The notes: a model not told the origin generated them from the sequence alone. A DNA stretch of 64,000 nucleotides from Pseudomonas vlassakiae (GCF_014269035.2 NZ_JABWRP020000002.1:62001-126000); one strand, 5' to 3'. Counted from the first letter of the stretch, positions 8,132 through 17,063 are shown. Program-made: numbers and translations.

Positions 8132-10998
8132 TCAACTATTTCGATCCAGAGACCGACCTGGGCACGCCGGCCCGTGACAGCGACGTGCAGGTCAGCCTGC
8201 ATATCGATGGCCGCAGCATCAGCGTGCCGGCCGGCACCTCGGTGATGCGCGCCGCCGCCCTGCTTGGCACCAGCATCCCCAAGCTGTGCGCCACCGACAG
8301 CCTCGAAGCCTTCGGCTCGTGCCGCATGTGCATGGTGGAAATCGACGGCATGCGTGGCTACCCGGCCTCGTGCACCACGCCGGTCAGCGAGGGCATGGTC
8401 GTGCGCACGCAAACCCCGCGCCTGGCCGACCTGCGCCGCAACGTGATGGAGCTGTACATCTCCGACCACCCGCTGGATTGCCTGACCTGCTCGGCCAACG
8501 GCAACTGCGAACTGCAGACCGTTGCCGGCCAGGTCGGCCTGCGCGAGGTGCGCTACGGCTATGACGGCGCCAACCACCTGGCGGAGAAGAAGGACACCTC
8601 CAACCCGTATTTCGACTACGAACCCAGCAAATGCATCGTCTGCAGCCGCTGCGTGCGTGCCTGCGAAGACATCCAGGGCACCTTCGCCCTGACCATCACC
8701 GGGCGCGGTTTCGAGTCGCGGGTAGCGGCAGCCGGTGGCGACAACTTCCTGGCCTCCGAATGCGTGTCGTGTGGCGCCTGCGTGCAGGCCTGCCCGACGG
8801 CGACCCTCACCGAGAAGAGCCTGGTCCAGCTTGGCCAGCCCGAGCGTGCGGTGATCACCACCTGCGCCTATTGCGGCGTGGGCTGCTCGTTCCGCGCCGA
8901 GATGAAGGGCGACCAGCTGGTGCGTATGGTCCCGGACAAGAATGGCGGCGCCAACCACGGCCACGCGTGCGTCAAGGGCCGCTTCGCCTGGGGCTATGCC
9001 ACCCACCCCGACCGCATCACCAAGCCGATGATCCGCAAGCGCCTGGAAGACCCGTGGCAGGAAGTCAGCTGGGACGAGGCGGTGACCTACGCCGCCAGCG
9101 AGTTCCGCCGCATCCAGCTCAAGTACGGGCGCGATTCCATCGGCGGCATCACCTCCAGCCGCTGCACCAACGAAGAAGCCTACCTGGTGCAAAAGCTGGT
9201 GCGCACGGCGTTCGGCAACAACAACGTCGACACCTGCGCCCGGGTTTGCCATTCGCCGACCGGCTATGGCCTGAAGCAGACCCTGGGTGAGTCGGCTGGC
9301 ACCCAGAGCTTCGATTCGGTGATGCAGGCCGATGTGATCCTGGTGATCGGCGCCAACCCAACCGACGCCCACCCGGTATTTGGCTCGCAGCTCAAGCGCC
9401 GCCTGCGCCAGGGCGCACGGCTGATCGTCATCGACCCACGGCGCATCGACCTGGTCGACTCGCCCCACGCCCGTGCCGAACTGCACCTGCAGCTGCGCCC
9501 CGGTACCAACGTGGCCATGCTCAATGCCCTGGCCCACGTGATCGTCAGCGAGGGGCTGCTGGCCCAGCCGTTCATCGACGCCCGCTGCGAAACCGAGGAC
9601 TTTGCCCGCTGGCGTGACTTCGTCAGCCTGCCGGAAAACGCCCCGGAAGCCCTGGGCCCCGTATGTGGCGTGCCCGCCGAGCAGATCCGCCGCGCCGCCC
9701 GGTTGTACGCCACCGGTGGCAACGCGGCGATCTACTACGGCCTGGGGGTGACCGAACACAGCCAGGGCAGCACCGCAGTCATGGGCATCGCCAACCTGGC
9801 CATGGCCACTGGTAACATTGGCCGCGAAGGGGTAGGAGTGAACCCGCTGCGTGGGCAGAACAACGTGCAGGGCTCTTGCGACATGGGGTCGTTCCCCCAT
9901 GAGCTGCCGGGCTACCGGCATATCTCCAACGAGGGGGTGCGGGCCGAGTTCGAGCAGGCGTGGGGCGTGACCTTGCAGCCCGATCCGGGCCTGCGTATCC
10001 CCAACATGTTCGAAGCCGCGCTCGATGGCAGTTTCAAGGCGCTGTACTGCCAGGGCGAGGACATCGCCCAGAGCGACCCCAACACCCAGCATGTCACCGC
10101 CGCCCTGCGCGCCATGGAATGTGTGGTGGTGCAGGACATCTTCCTCAACGAGACGGCCAAGTTCGCCCATGTGTTCCTGCCGGGCAGCTCGTTCCTCGAG
10201 AAGGACGGCACCTTCACCAACGCCGAGCGGCGCATCTCGCGGGTGCGCAAGGTCATGGAACCGCTCGCCGGCAAGGCCGACTGGGAGGCTACCGTGGCCT
10301 TGGCCAATGCCCTTGGCTACCCGATGGACTACCGCCACCCGTCCGAGATCATGGACGAGATCGCCCGCCTGACCCCGAGCTTCCATCGCGTCAGTTATGC
10401 CGAGATCGACCGCCACGGCAGCCTGCAATGGCCGTGCAACGACGCCGCCCCGGACGGCACCCCGACCATGCACATCGAGCAGTTCGTGCGCGGCAAGGGG
10501 CGCTTCATGCTTACCGGTTATGTGCCCACCGACGAGAGGGTCAACAGCCGTTACCCGTTGCTGCTGACCACCGGGCGCATCCTCAGCCAGTACAACGTCG
10601 GCGCCCAGACCCGACGCACCAGCAACACCGCGTGGCACGATGCCGACCGGCTGGAGATCCACCCCGACGACGCTGAAAGCCGCGGCATCCATGACGGCGA
10701 TTGGGTTGGTATCGGCAGCCGTGCAGGGCAGACTGTGCTGCGTGCCAAGGTGAGCACGCGGGTAGCCCCAGGGGTGGTGTACACCACCTTCCATTTCCCC
10801 GAGTCCGGTGCCAACGTGATCACCACCGACAACTCCGACTGGGCCACCAACTGCCCGGAATACAAGGTCACGGCGGTGGAAGTGGTGAAGGTGTTCCAGC
10901 CGTCGGAATGGCAGAAGCGCTATCAGGACTTCAGTGACGAACAGCGGCGTCTGCTCAAGGAGCGCCGCACTGCGGAAAAAGCCGAGGTGCGCCGATGA
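8128..10998 (+). CDS. fdsA: NAD-dependent formate dehydrogenase alpha (molybdenum) subunit
   Basis: A 956-residue catalytic subunit. In order: an N-terminal [2Fe-2S] domain (SCRMCMVE), a His/Cys [4Fe-4S] site (YISDHPLDCLTC), two ferredoxin clusters (CIVCSRCVRAC and CVSCGACVQACP), a molybdopterin-oxidoreductase [4Fe-4S] domain (CAYCGVGC), the bis-MGD catalytic body, and a C-terminal molydopterin-dinucleotide-binding domain. The catalytic residue is Cys in RVCHSPTGYG, so this is the Cys form, not selenocysteine. The start is GTG at 8128, overlapping the fdsB stop; a longer frame beginning inside fdsB is not used. The FdhD sulfurtransferase usually needed for cofactor insertion is not in this window. 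Confidence 0.93.
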   Translation: MINYFDPETDLGTPARDSDVQVSLHIDGRSISVPAGTSVMRAAALLGTSIPKLCATDSLEAFGSCRMCMVEIDGMRGYPASCTTPVSEGMVVRTQTPRLADLRRNVMELYISDHPLDCLTCSANGNCELQTVAGQVGLREVRYGYDGANHLAEKKDTSNPYFDYEPSKCIVCSRCVRACEDIQGTFALTITGRGFESRVAAAGGDNFLASECVSCGACVQACPTATLTEKSLVQLGQPERAVITTCAYCGVGCSFRAEMKGDQLVRMVPDKNGGANHGHACVKGRFAWGYATHPDRITKPMIRKRLEDPWQEVSWDEAVTYAASEFRRIQLKYGRDSIGGITSSRCTNEEAYLVQKLVRTAFGNNNVDTCARVCHSPTGYGLKQTLGESAGTQSFDSVMQADVILVIGANPTDAHPVFGSQLKRRLRQGARLIVIDPRRIDLVDSPHARAELHLQLRPGTNVAMLNALAHVIVSEGLLAQPFIDARCETEDFARWRDFVSLPENAPEALGPVCGVPAEQIRRAARLYATGGNAAIYYGLGVTEHSQGSTAVMGIANLAMATGNIGREGVGVNPLRGQNNVQGSCDMGSFPHELPGYRHISNEGVRAEFEQAWGVTLQPDPGLRIPNMFEAALDGSFKALYCQGEDIAQSDPNTQHVTAALRAMECVVVQDIFLNETAKFAHVFLPGSSFLEKDGTFTNAERRISRVRKVMEPLAGKADWEATVALANALGYPMDYRHPSEIMDEIARLTPSFHRVSYAEIDRHGSLQWPCNDAAPDGTPTMHIEQFVRGKGRFMLTGYVPTDERVNSRYPLLLTTGRILSQYNVGAQTRRTSNTAWHDADRLEIHPDDAESRGIHDGDWVGIGSRAGQTVLRAKVSTRVAPGVVYTTFHFPESGANVITTDNSDWATNCPEYKVTAVEVVKVFQPSEWQKRYQDFSDEQRRLLKERRTAEKAEVRR

Positions 10999-11198
10999 GC
11001 AGTGAAAATCTGGTCAAGATGGCCAACCAGATTGCCCACTACTTCGACAGCGAGCCAAACCGGGCGCAGGCGGTGCAGGGCGTGAGGCAGCATCTGTACA
11101 GCTTCTGGACGCCGGCGATGCGCCGGCAGCTGGCGGAATGGATTGCCGAGCATGGTCATGACGGGCTGGATGCCAAGGTGGTGGAGGCCCTGGCCTAG
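10995..11198 (+). CDS. fdsD: Formate dehydrogenase delta subunit
   Basis: A 67-residue FdsD-family protein, the small subunit encoded last in fds operons and needed for assembly or stability of the complex in other bacteria. The pattern MANQIAHYFDSEP, then a WTPAMRRQL block, is typical. It overlaps fdsA by ATGA and is followed at once by a long hairpin that closes the operon. Confidence 0.88.
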   Translation: MSSENLVKMANQIAHYFDSEPNRAQAVQGVRQHLYSFWTPAMRRQLAEWIAEHGHDGLDAKVVEALA

Positions 11199-11204
11199 CG
11201 CTTG

Positions 11205-11251
11205 CCTGTACTTCCCCTTTCGCGGGTAAGCCGTGAAAGGGGAAGTACAGG
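11205..11251. terminator. Long hairpin after the fds operon
   Basis: A 17-bp perfect inverted repeat (11205-11221 and 11235-11251), extended inwards with one mismatch, encloses TTCGCGGGTAA, the core of P. putida REP elements. It probably ends or stabilises the fds transcript. There is no T-tract, so strict Rho-independent termination is uncertain. Confidence 0.65.
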
Positions 11252-11333
11252 AAAATGAAATGTCCGTCATTTATGCAAGACGAATCCCAGCGCAATGCTA
11301 CGCTCGCGGAAACCCTCGTCACGGATATCTTCT

Positions 11334-13139
11334 ATGGACATGAACTGGCACCAGGCCCTGCAAGAGAGCCTGAGCTGGCTTGCAATCGCCTCGTTCATCA
11401 CCCTCATCGGCTTCACCGCTGCAGCTTTCCTGGCCGTGCGCTACACGCGCTGGGGCAGCCAGTTCTGGCAGCTGGCGGGCCCTTACTTCACCTTCCGCCG
11501 CAGCTGGCGCCCGCTGCTGGTGTTCGGCCTGCTGCTGGTGCTGACGCTGTTCTCGGTGCGCCTGAACGTGCTGTTTTCGTTCTGGTACAACGGTTTCTAC
11601 AGCGCCCTGCAGGCTCTCGACCAGACGGCCTTCTGGTACCTGCTGGGGGTGTTCGCAGTGCTGGCCACCATCCATGTGCTGCGTTCGCTGTTCACCTTCT
11701 ACGTGACCCAGGCGTTCAGCATTCAATGGCGGGTGTGGCTGACCGAGCGCCTGACCGGCGACTGGATGAAAGGCGATGCCTATTACCGCGGCCGTTTCCT
11801 CGCCGAGCCGGTGGACAACCCCGACCAGCGTATCGAACTGGACGTCAGCGCGTTCGTCACTCATTCGGTGTCGCTGGCCCTGGGCGCGGTCAGCGCGCTG
11901 GTTTCGCTGGTGGCCTTTACCGGCATCCTCTGGGGCCTGTCGGCACCGCTGACGGTCGCAGGGTATGAGATACCCCGGGCGATGGTGTTTGCGGTGTACG
12001 TTTATGTGCTGATCGCCACCTGGATTGCCTTCCGCCTCGGCCAGCCGTTGATCCGCCTGAACTTCCTCAACGAAAAACTCACGGCGAACTTCCGTTATGC
12101 GCTGATGCGCCTGCGCGAGAACGCCGAGAACATCGCCTTCTACCAAGGCGCGCCGGTCGAACGGGCAACCTTGCTCGGACGCTTCGGGGCGCTGATCGCC
12201 AACGTCTGGGCGCTGGTGTTCCGGAACCTCAAGTTCAGCGGTTTCAACCTCGGCGTCAGCCAGGTGGCGGTGGTGTTCCCGTTCATCCTGCAGGCGCCAC
12301 GCTTCTTCAGCGGGGCGATCAAGCTCGGTGACGTGATGCAGACCTCCCAGGCGTTCGGCCAGGTGCAGGATTCGCTGTCATTCTTCCGTGAGTCCTACGA
12401 CACCTTTGCCCAGTACCGCGCCACCCTCGACCGTTTGACCGGCTTCCTCAATGCCAACGACCAGGCCAGTGCGCTGCCACGGGTGCTGACCAAAGACCAG
12501 CCACGCGCCCTGGATATCATTGGCCTGCAGGTGCTGCGCCCGGACGGGCATGCACTGATTGCCGACCTCGACCTGCGCCTGCAGGGCGGCCAGGCGCTGC
12601 TGATCAAAGGGCCGTCGGGCAGCGGCAAGACCACCTTGCTGCGCGCCCTGGCAGGCCTGTGGCCGTATGCCGAGGGCGAAGTCCGGCGGCCATCGGGGAC
12701 CCAGGCGTTGTTCCTGTCGCAGCGGCCTTACCTGCCGCTGGGCGACTTGCGCACCGCCATTGCCTACCCGGCCGACAGCCGGCCGGAGGATGAAGCACGC
12801 ATGCAGCAGGCCCTGCGCGAGGTCAACCTGGCGCACCTGGCCGAGCGGCTGGCGGTGAGTTGCGACTGGTCGAACATTCTCTCGGTCGGTGAGCAGCAAC
12901 GCCTGGCGTTTGCCCGGGTGCTGTTCAACCGGCCGCAGGTGGTGTTCCTCGACGAATCCACCTCGGCGATGGACGAAGGGCTGGAGCATGCGATGTATGC
13001 GTTGCTGCGTAGGGAGATGCCCGAGACCTTGCTGGTGAGCGTGGGGCATCGCAGCACCTTGGCCGACTTCCATACCCACCGGCTGGAAGTGGATGGGCAG
13101 GGCGGCTGGTCGCTGCGCCAGCAGGAGGTTCTGGCTTAG
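11334..13139 (+). CDS. ABC transporter, fused permease-ATPase (SbmA/YddA-like)
   Basis: A 601-residue half-transporter. The N-terminal part (about 1-340) has several membrane helices of the ABC_membrane_2/SbmA-BacA type (conserved segments NVLFSFWYNGFYSALQ and NPDQRIELD). The C-terminal ATPase domain has Walker A GPSGSGKTTLL, signature LSVGEQQRLAFARV, Walker B VVFLDE and the H-loop SVGHRS. Relatives include E. coli YddA and, more distantly, vitamin B12 or peptide importers; the substrate here is unknown. The start MDMNWHQ at 11334 is chosen over an earlier ATG (11295) that adds a poorly conserved stretch. It stands alone between two long palindromes. Confidence 0.82.
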   Translation: MDMNWHQALQESLSWLAIASFITLIGFTAAAFLAVRYTRWGSQFWQLAGPYFTFRRSWRPLLVFGLLLVLTLFSVRLNVLFSFWYNGFYSALQALDQTAFWYLLGVFAVLATIHVLRSLFTFYVTQAFSIQWRVWLTERLTGDWMKGDAYYRGRFLAEPVDNPDQRIELDVSAFVTHSVSLALGAVSALVSLVAFTGILWGLSAPLTVAGYEIPRAMVFAVYVYVLIATWIAFRLGQPLIRLNFLNEKLTANFRYALMRLRENAENIAFYQGAPVERATLLGRFGALIANVWALVFRNLKFSGFNLGVSQVAVVFPFILQAPRFFSGAIKLGDVMQTSQAFGQVQDSLSFFRESYDTFAQYRATLDRLTGFLNANDQASALPRVLTKDQPRALDIIGLQVLRPDGHALIADLDLRLQGGQALLIKGPSGSGKTTLLRALAGLWPYAEGEVRRPSGTQALFLSQRPYLPLGDLRTAIAYPADSRPEDEARMQQALREVNLAHLAERLAVSCDWSNILSVGEQQRLAFARVLFNRPQVVFLDESTSAMDEGLEHAMYALLRREMPETLLVSVGHRSTLADFHTHRLEVDGQGGWSLRQQEVLA

Positions 13140-13152
13140 CGTGCAGCAGATG

Positions 13153-13209
13153 GGTTGCCAGTGCCGGCCTCTTCGCGGGTTACCCGCGAAGAGGCCGGCA
13201 CTGGCAACC
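13153..13209. repeat. 57-bp perfect palindrome (paired REP elements)
   Basis: Two 28-nt arms (13153-13180 and 13182-13209) are exact reverse complements around one central base. Each arm contains the P. putida REP core GCCGGCCTCTTCGCGGGT. It lies between convergent genes and probably serves as a bidirectional terminator or mRNA-stabilising stem. Confidence 0.85.
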
Positions 13210-13214
13210 GAAGC

Positions 13215-13919
13215 TCAGGGCTGATCCTCGGTATCCAGCATCACGATCAGCTCAGCCCCTTCATTGCGCACATTCCCCACTTCCTTGCCCACCGCAAACC
13301 ACTCGAACGCCTCCACCGGCAGGCACTGTTCCCGCGCCAGGCGTTCGGCCTCGTCGGCAGGTACCTCTGGGTCGATCCACGCCCGGGCATGCTCCGGGCT
13401 CAGCACCAGGGGCCGGCGGTCGTGGATATCGACCATCCCCGCATCGCTGGCGGCGGTGATGATCACGAAGCCATCGCCTTCGTTAGGCTCGCGCCCGGCA
13501 CGCACCTCGGCCAGCGCCGCCATGAACATCGGGGCCTGGTTTTTCAGGCGAATGAAATAGGGTTGTTTACGCTTGGGGTCATGCGGGTCAGCCACCCACT
13601 CGTACCAGCCGTCAGCCATCACCAAAGCCCGCCCTTGCGGCCAAAGGGCCTTGAAGAACTTGCCGGAGGTCACCGTCTCGACCCGCGCGTTGATTGGTGC
13701 CGGCCGCTTGCCCGTGGCCCAGAACGGCGCCCAACCCCAATGGCAGGGATCGATGCGCAGGCCATCGGTGGCATGATGCAGGATCAGCACGCGGCTGCCG
13801 GGGGCGACGTTGTAGCGGCCGATCGGCACGTTGTCGTACCCGCTGATCACGTCCTGTTCGGCGTCCAGTTCACGCAGGTAGTCGGCCAGGCCCTGGTACT
13901 GGGCGAAGCGTCCACACAT
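13215..13919 (-). CDS. yedK: SOS response-associated peptidase-family protein YedK (HMCES/SRAP)
   Basis: A 234-residue SRAP-domain protein. HMCES/YedK proteins crosslink to abasic sites in single-stranded DNA through Cys2, shielding them from cleavage. The start is set at 13919 so that the protein begins MCGRF with Cys2, the essential nucleophile after Met removal; a frame extending 5 codons upstream would bury it. Other family blocks: NVAPG, NARVET, ADGWYEWV and ITAASDAGMVDIHDRRP. The last usually reads H.RMP, so the Met is replaced here. A perfect LexA box lies 67 bp upstream, shared with divergent umuD, which fits damage-induced expression. Confidence 0.9.
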   Translation of the reverse strand: MCGRFAQYQGLADYLRELDAEQDVISGYDNVPIGRYNVAPGSRVLILHHATDGLRIDPCHWGWAPFWATGKRPAPINARVETVTSGKFFKALWPQGRALVMADGWYEWVADPHDPKRKQPYFIRLKNQAPMFMAALAEVRAGREPNEGDGFVIITAASDAGMVDIHDRRPLVLSPEHARAWIDPEVPADEAERLAREQCLPVEAFEWFAVGKEVGNVRNEGAELIVMLDTEDQP

Positions 13920-13985
13920 GGCATCTACCCCCACTTGTCGAAATATCCTGCGGCGAAATTGACCGGATGCCTACTACGGCGTTTA

Positions 13986-14001
13986 CTGTATATGCATACA
14001 G
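13986..14001. promoter_or_regulatory. LexA (SOS) box between yedK and umuD
   Basis: CTGTATATGCATACAG matches the CTGT-N8-ACAG LexA operator exactly. It is 20 bp before the umuD start and 66 bp before the yedK start, so it could control both. Confidence 0.88.
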
Positions 14002-14021
14002 CTAAACATCAAGGCCGTCGC

Positions 14022-14450
14022 ATGACTTTCATCCTGGGTCCCATCACGGGCGGCAGTGTTGCCGTGCCGCGCTATCTGTTCCGTGTCCCGGCGGGCTTTC
14101 CGTCACCTGCTGCCGACCACATGGAGCAGCCCATCTCGCTGGACGAGCTGCTCAACCTTCGGGCACCCCATATCTATCTGGTCAGGATAGACGGCGACAG
14201 CATGCAAGGTGCCGGCATCTTTGATAGCGACCTGGTGCTCGTCGACCGTTCGATCGAGGCGCGCCATGGTCATATCGTGATTGCCGCAGTCAATGGCGAG
14301 CCGCTGTGCAAGCGGCTGCAGTACGTCGCCGGGCAAGTGCTGCTGCGCTCGGAAAACCCGCGCTATGCGCCACGCTACCTCATGGAGGGTGACGACTTCA
14401 TGATCTGGGGCGTGGTGACGTTCAGTGTGCGCAGCCATGAACCGGCTTAG
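14022..14450 (+). CDS. umuD: DNA polymerase V accessory protein UmuD
   Basis: A 142-residue LexA-like self-cleaving protein. After RecA-assisted cleavage the UmuD' form joins UmuC as translesion DNA polymerase V. The key positions match E. coli UmuD by number: cleavage site Ala24-Gly25 (Cys24-Gly25 in E. coli), nucleophile Ser60 in GDSM, general base Lys97. The FPSPAADHMEQ segment after the cleavage site is nearly identical. The ATG at 14022 starts 20 bp after a perfect LexA box. Unusually, umuC is not the next gene: an opposite-strand MFS gene separates them, and the two stop codons (umuD and MFS) overlap. Confidence 0.92.
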   Translation: MTFILGPITGGSVAVPRYLFRVPAGFPSPAADHMEQPISLDELLNLRAPHIYLVRIDGDSMQGAGIFDSDLVLVDRSIEARHGHIVIAAVNGEPLCKRLQYVAGQVLLRSENPRYAPRYLMEGDDFMIWGVVTFSVRSHEPA

Positions 14451-15649
14451 CGCAGCAGCATCACTCCGACCAGGGTGGCGCCGGCAAAACCCGCCCCGAC
14501 CAGGAAGGTCGCCTGGAACCCGGCGCCATCCCACAGCAGCCCGGCCACCACACTGGCGCCCAGCAGTGCCACCCCAGTCAGCAAGTTGAACAGGCCGAAC
14601 GCGGTGCCACGCAGGCTGGCCGGTGCACGGTCGGCGATCAGCGCGGCGAAGATGCCCTGGGTGAACCCCAGGTGCAGGCCCCAGGCGGCAACCCCGAGCG
14701 CCAGCCCGGCCCAGCCTGGCATCAGGGCCAGCAACAGGTCGGCGGCGATCAGCAGGCCCAGCCCTGTCATCAGCACGCCACGGCGGCCGACGCGGTCTGA
14801 CAGCGCGCCGGCCGGGTAGGCCGACAGCGAATAGGCCAGGGCCATGAGCACCAGCACCGCAGGCGCCCACAACGGCGCCAGGCCCATATCCTGGGCGCGC
14901 AGCAGCAGGAACGCCTCGCTGAACCGGGCCAGGGTGAACAGCATGGCCAGGCCGGTCAGGCGCCAGTAGGCCGGGCCCAGGCGCGCCAGTTCGTGCCATG
15001 CCAGCGGCGAGCGCACCGGCCGCGCGCTGGGCGCTGTCTCGGGCTCACGGACGAAGGCAACGAGAATGTACACAGCGACGAACGCCGGGATCACCGCCAC
15101 CCAGAACACCGTCTGGAAATGGCTCGCCGTCAGCCACATCAGCCCGATCGCCAGCAACGGGCCGAGGAAAGCCCCCACGGTGTCCAGCGTCTGGCGCAGG
15201 CCGAATGCCGCGCCACGCAGTTCGGCCGGCGTCACATCGGCGACCAGCGCATCGCGCGGGGCACCGCGGATGCCCTTGCCGATGCGGTCGACGAAGCGCG
15301 CCGCGGTCAGCCACTCCAGGCCGGAGGCCAGCGGGAACACCGGTTTGGTCAGCGCGCCCAGGCCGTAGCCCAGCACCGTCAGCAGCTTGCGCTTGCCGAG
15401 GCGGTCGCTGAGTGCGCCGGAGAACACCTTGGTGATCGACGCGGTGGCCTCGGCGATACCCTCGATGAAGCCAACGGCGACCACCGACGTACCGAGCACG
15501 GTGACCATGTACAGCGGCAGCAGGGCGTGGATCATTTCCGAGGAGATGTCCATGAACATCGACACGAAGCCCAGCGCCCAGACGCTGCGAGGAATCTTCG
15601 GCAGGGCCTTGGCGGTGCTGCCTTGTTCGGACTTTTCGCCACTGTGCAT
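14447..15649 (-). CDS. MFS transporter
   Basis: A 400-residue major facilitator superfamily protein with about 12 membrane helices. The MFS signature between helices 2 and 3 reads GALSDRLGKRKLLT, repeated in the second half as GALSDRVGRRGVLM. The block VDRIGKGIRGAPRDALVAD is typical of a small MFS branch often annotated only as transporter. The substrate is unknown. The start MHSGEKSEQ at 15649 is preferred to an ATG 20 codons upstream. It is transcribed against umuD and umuC and sits between them; its 5' region is shared with the umuC promoter and the second LexA box (104 bp upstream of its start). Confidence 0.8.
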   Translation of the reverse strand: MHSGEKSEQGSTAKALPKIPRSVWALGFVSMFMDISSEMIHALLPLYMVTVLGTSVVAVGFIEGIAEATASITKVFSGALSDRLGKRKLLTVLGYGLGALTKPVFPLASGLEWLTAARFVDRIGKGIRGAPRDALVADVTPAELRGAAFGLRQTLDTVGAFLGPLLAIGLMWLTASHFQTVFWVAVIPAFVAVYILVAFVREPETAPSARPVRSPLAWHELARLGPAYWRLTGLAMLFTLARFSEAFLLLRAQDMGLAPLWAPAVLVLMALAYSLSAYPAGALSDRVGRRGVLMTGLGLLIAADLLLALMPGWAGLALGVAAWGLHLGFTQGIFAALIADRAPASLRGTAFGLFNLLTGVALLGASVVAGLLWDGAGFQATFLVGAGFAGATLVGVMLLR

Positions 15650-15752
15650 CGGAAGCCTCGATGGGGTTGTCACAGTTCGAAACTGTAGGACTGCGTGCGC
15701 AGGATGCAAATCGGATGAGTGGCGAGAGGCATGGGCAAGGCGTTGTGATTAA

Positions 15753-15768
15753 CTGTATATAAATACAG
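15753..15768. promoter_or_regulatory. LexA (SOS) box upstream of umuC
   Basis: CTGTATATAAATACAG is a perfect CTGT-N8-ACAG operator, 17 bp before the chosen umuC start. Its presence shows that umuC has its own SOS promoter despite separation from umuD. It could also affect the divergent MFS gene. Confidence 0.9.
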
Positions 15769-15785
15769 TATTGATGATGTTTGCA

Positions 15786-17063
15786 ATGAAGCCTACCCCA
15801 GTTTTTGCCCTGATCGATTGCAACAGTTTCTACGCCAGCTGCGAGCGGGTGTTTCGCCCGGACCTGCAACGTACGCCCATCGTCGTGCTCAGCAACAATG
15901 ACGGCTGCGTCGTCGCTCGCAGCGCCGAGGCCAAGCCTTTGGTGAAGATGGGGCAACCGTACTTCCAGGTCAAAGACCTGTTGCGTCGGCATGGTGTGGT
16001 GGCGTTTTCCTCCAACTATGCGCTGTACGGTGACATGAGCCAGCGGGTAATGACGGTCATCGAGGGCATGGTCCCGGCGCTGGAGGTGTATTCCATCGAC
16101 GAAGCCTTCGCTGACCTGTCCGGTATGCCCGGCGATCTGGACCGCCTCGGCCGTGACATCCGCGCCAGGGTGTTCAAGCACACCGGCATCCCGGTGGGGG
16201 TCGGTATCGCTGGCACCAAGACCCTGGCCAAGCTGGCCAACCACGCGGCCAAGCGCTGGTCGGTGCACAGCGGCTGGGTGGTCGATCTGCGCGACCCGCT
16301 GCGTTACGAGCGGGTGCTGAAACGCTGTGATGTGTCGGAAGTCTGGGGCATCGGCAAACGGCTTACGGCACACCTGCAAGCGATGGGCATCCGCACTGCC
16401 TGGGACCTGTCCCGCGCGAACCCTGGCCTGCTGCGCAAGACCTTCAGCGTGGTGGTGGAAAAGACCGCCCGCGAACTGGCCGGCACGCCGTGCCTGCAAC
16501 TGGAGGAGGTCGACCCGCCACGCCAGGAAATCTGCTGCAGCCGCATGTTCGGCCAGCGCCTGACCGACCTTGCGCCGCTCAAGGAAGCCGTGGCCACCTA
16601 CGTGATGCGGGCGGCGGAAAAATTGCGCAAGCAGCGCTCATTGGCGCAGCGGATGCGGGTGAGTATCCGCACCGGCATGTTCAACCCCGATGAACCGCGC
16701 TACGCCAACGGCGTGGTGGTGCAGCTGCCGTACCCGACCGATGACGAGCGGTTGCTGACACGCATGGCGCTGGAAGCGGTGGAGCGGGTGTATCGCGAGG
16801 GGTTTCGCTACAGCAAGGCCGAGGTGTTGCTGATGGAATTGTGCCAGCGTGGGGAGGTGACCGCTGATCTGTTTACCCCGACGCAGAGCGTGAAGGCCGA
16901 GCGGGTGATGCAGGTGATCGACGGCGTCAACGGGCGCTGGGGGAGGGGGACGCTGCGCAGTGCAGCGGTGCCGGCGGCGGCGCAGTGGGCGATGCGGCGG
17001 GAATTGATGAGTGCGGGGTTTACCACGATATTTGAGCAGCTTTGGACCATTCCGGCACGGTGA
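15786..17063 (+). CDS. umuC: DNA polymerase V catalytic subunit UmuC
   Basis: A 425-residue Y-family translesion polymerase, close to E. coli UmuC (422). Catalytic metal sites are in [14 protein letters not shown] (first Asp) and [11 protein letters not shown] (Asp-Glu pair). Further blocks are [28 protein letters not shown] and [12 protein letters not shown] (helix-hairpin-helix). A TADLF stretch in the C-terminal region may stand in for the clamp-binding motif. The exact start is uncertain: TTG 15771, ATG 15774, ATG 15777 and ATG 15786 are all in frame, and 15786 gives the family N-terminus with room for a leader after the LexA box. The gene is complete and appears functional. Confidence 0.92.
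   Translation: MKPTPVFALIDCNSFYASCERVFRPDLQRTPIVVLSNNDGCVVARSAEAKPLVKMGQPYFQVKDLLRRHGVVAFSSNYALYGDMSQRVMTVIEGMVPALEVYSIDEAFADLSGMPGDLDRLGRDIRARVFKHTGIPVGVGIAGTKTLAKLANHAAKRWSVHSGWVVDLRDPLRYERVLKRCDVSEVWGIGKRLTAHLQAMGIRTAWDLSRANPGLLRKTFSVVVEKTARELAGTPCLQLEEVDPPRQEICCSRMFGQRLTDLAPLKEAVATYVMRAAEKLRKQRSLAQRMRVSIRTGMFNPDEPRYANGVVVQLPYPTDDERLLTRMALEAVERVYREGFRYSKAEVLLMELCQRGEVTADLFTPTQSVKAERVMQVIDGVNGRWGRGTLRSAAVPAAAQWAMRRELMSAGFTTIFEQLWTIPAR

Noticed and set aside
8059-10794. A 911-codon open frame on the minus strand
   Set aside because: It lies entirely opposite fdsA, has no family signal, and reflects the GC-rich third-codon pattern of the real gene.
8128-10998. Possible selenocysteine in FdsA
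   Set aside because: The catalytic position is Cys in RVCHSPT and there is no in-frame TGA.
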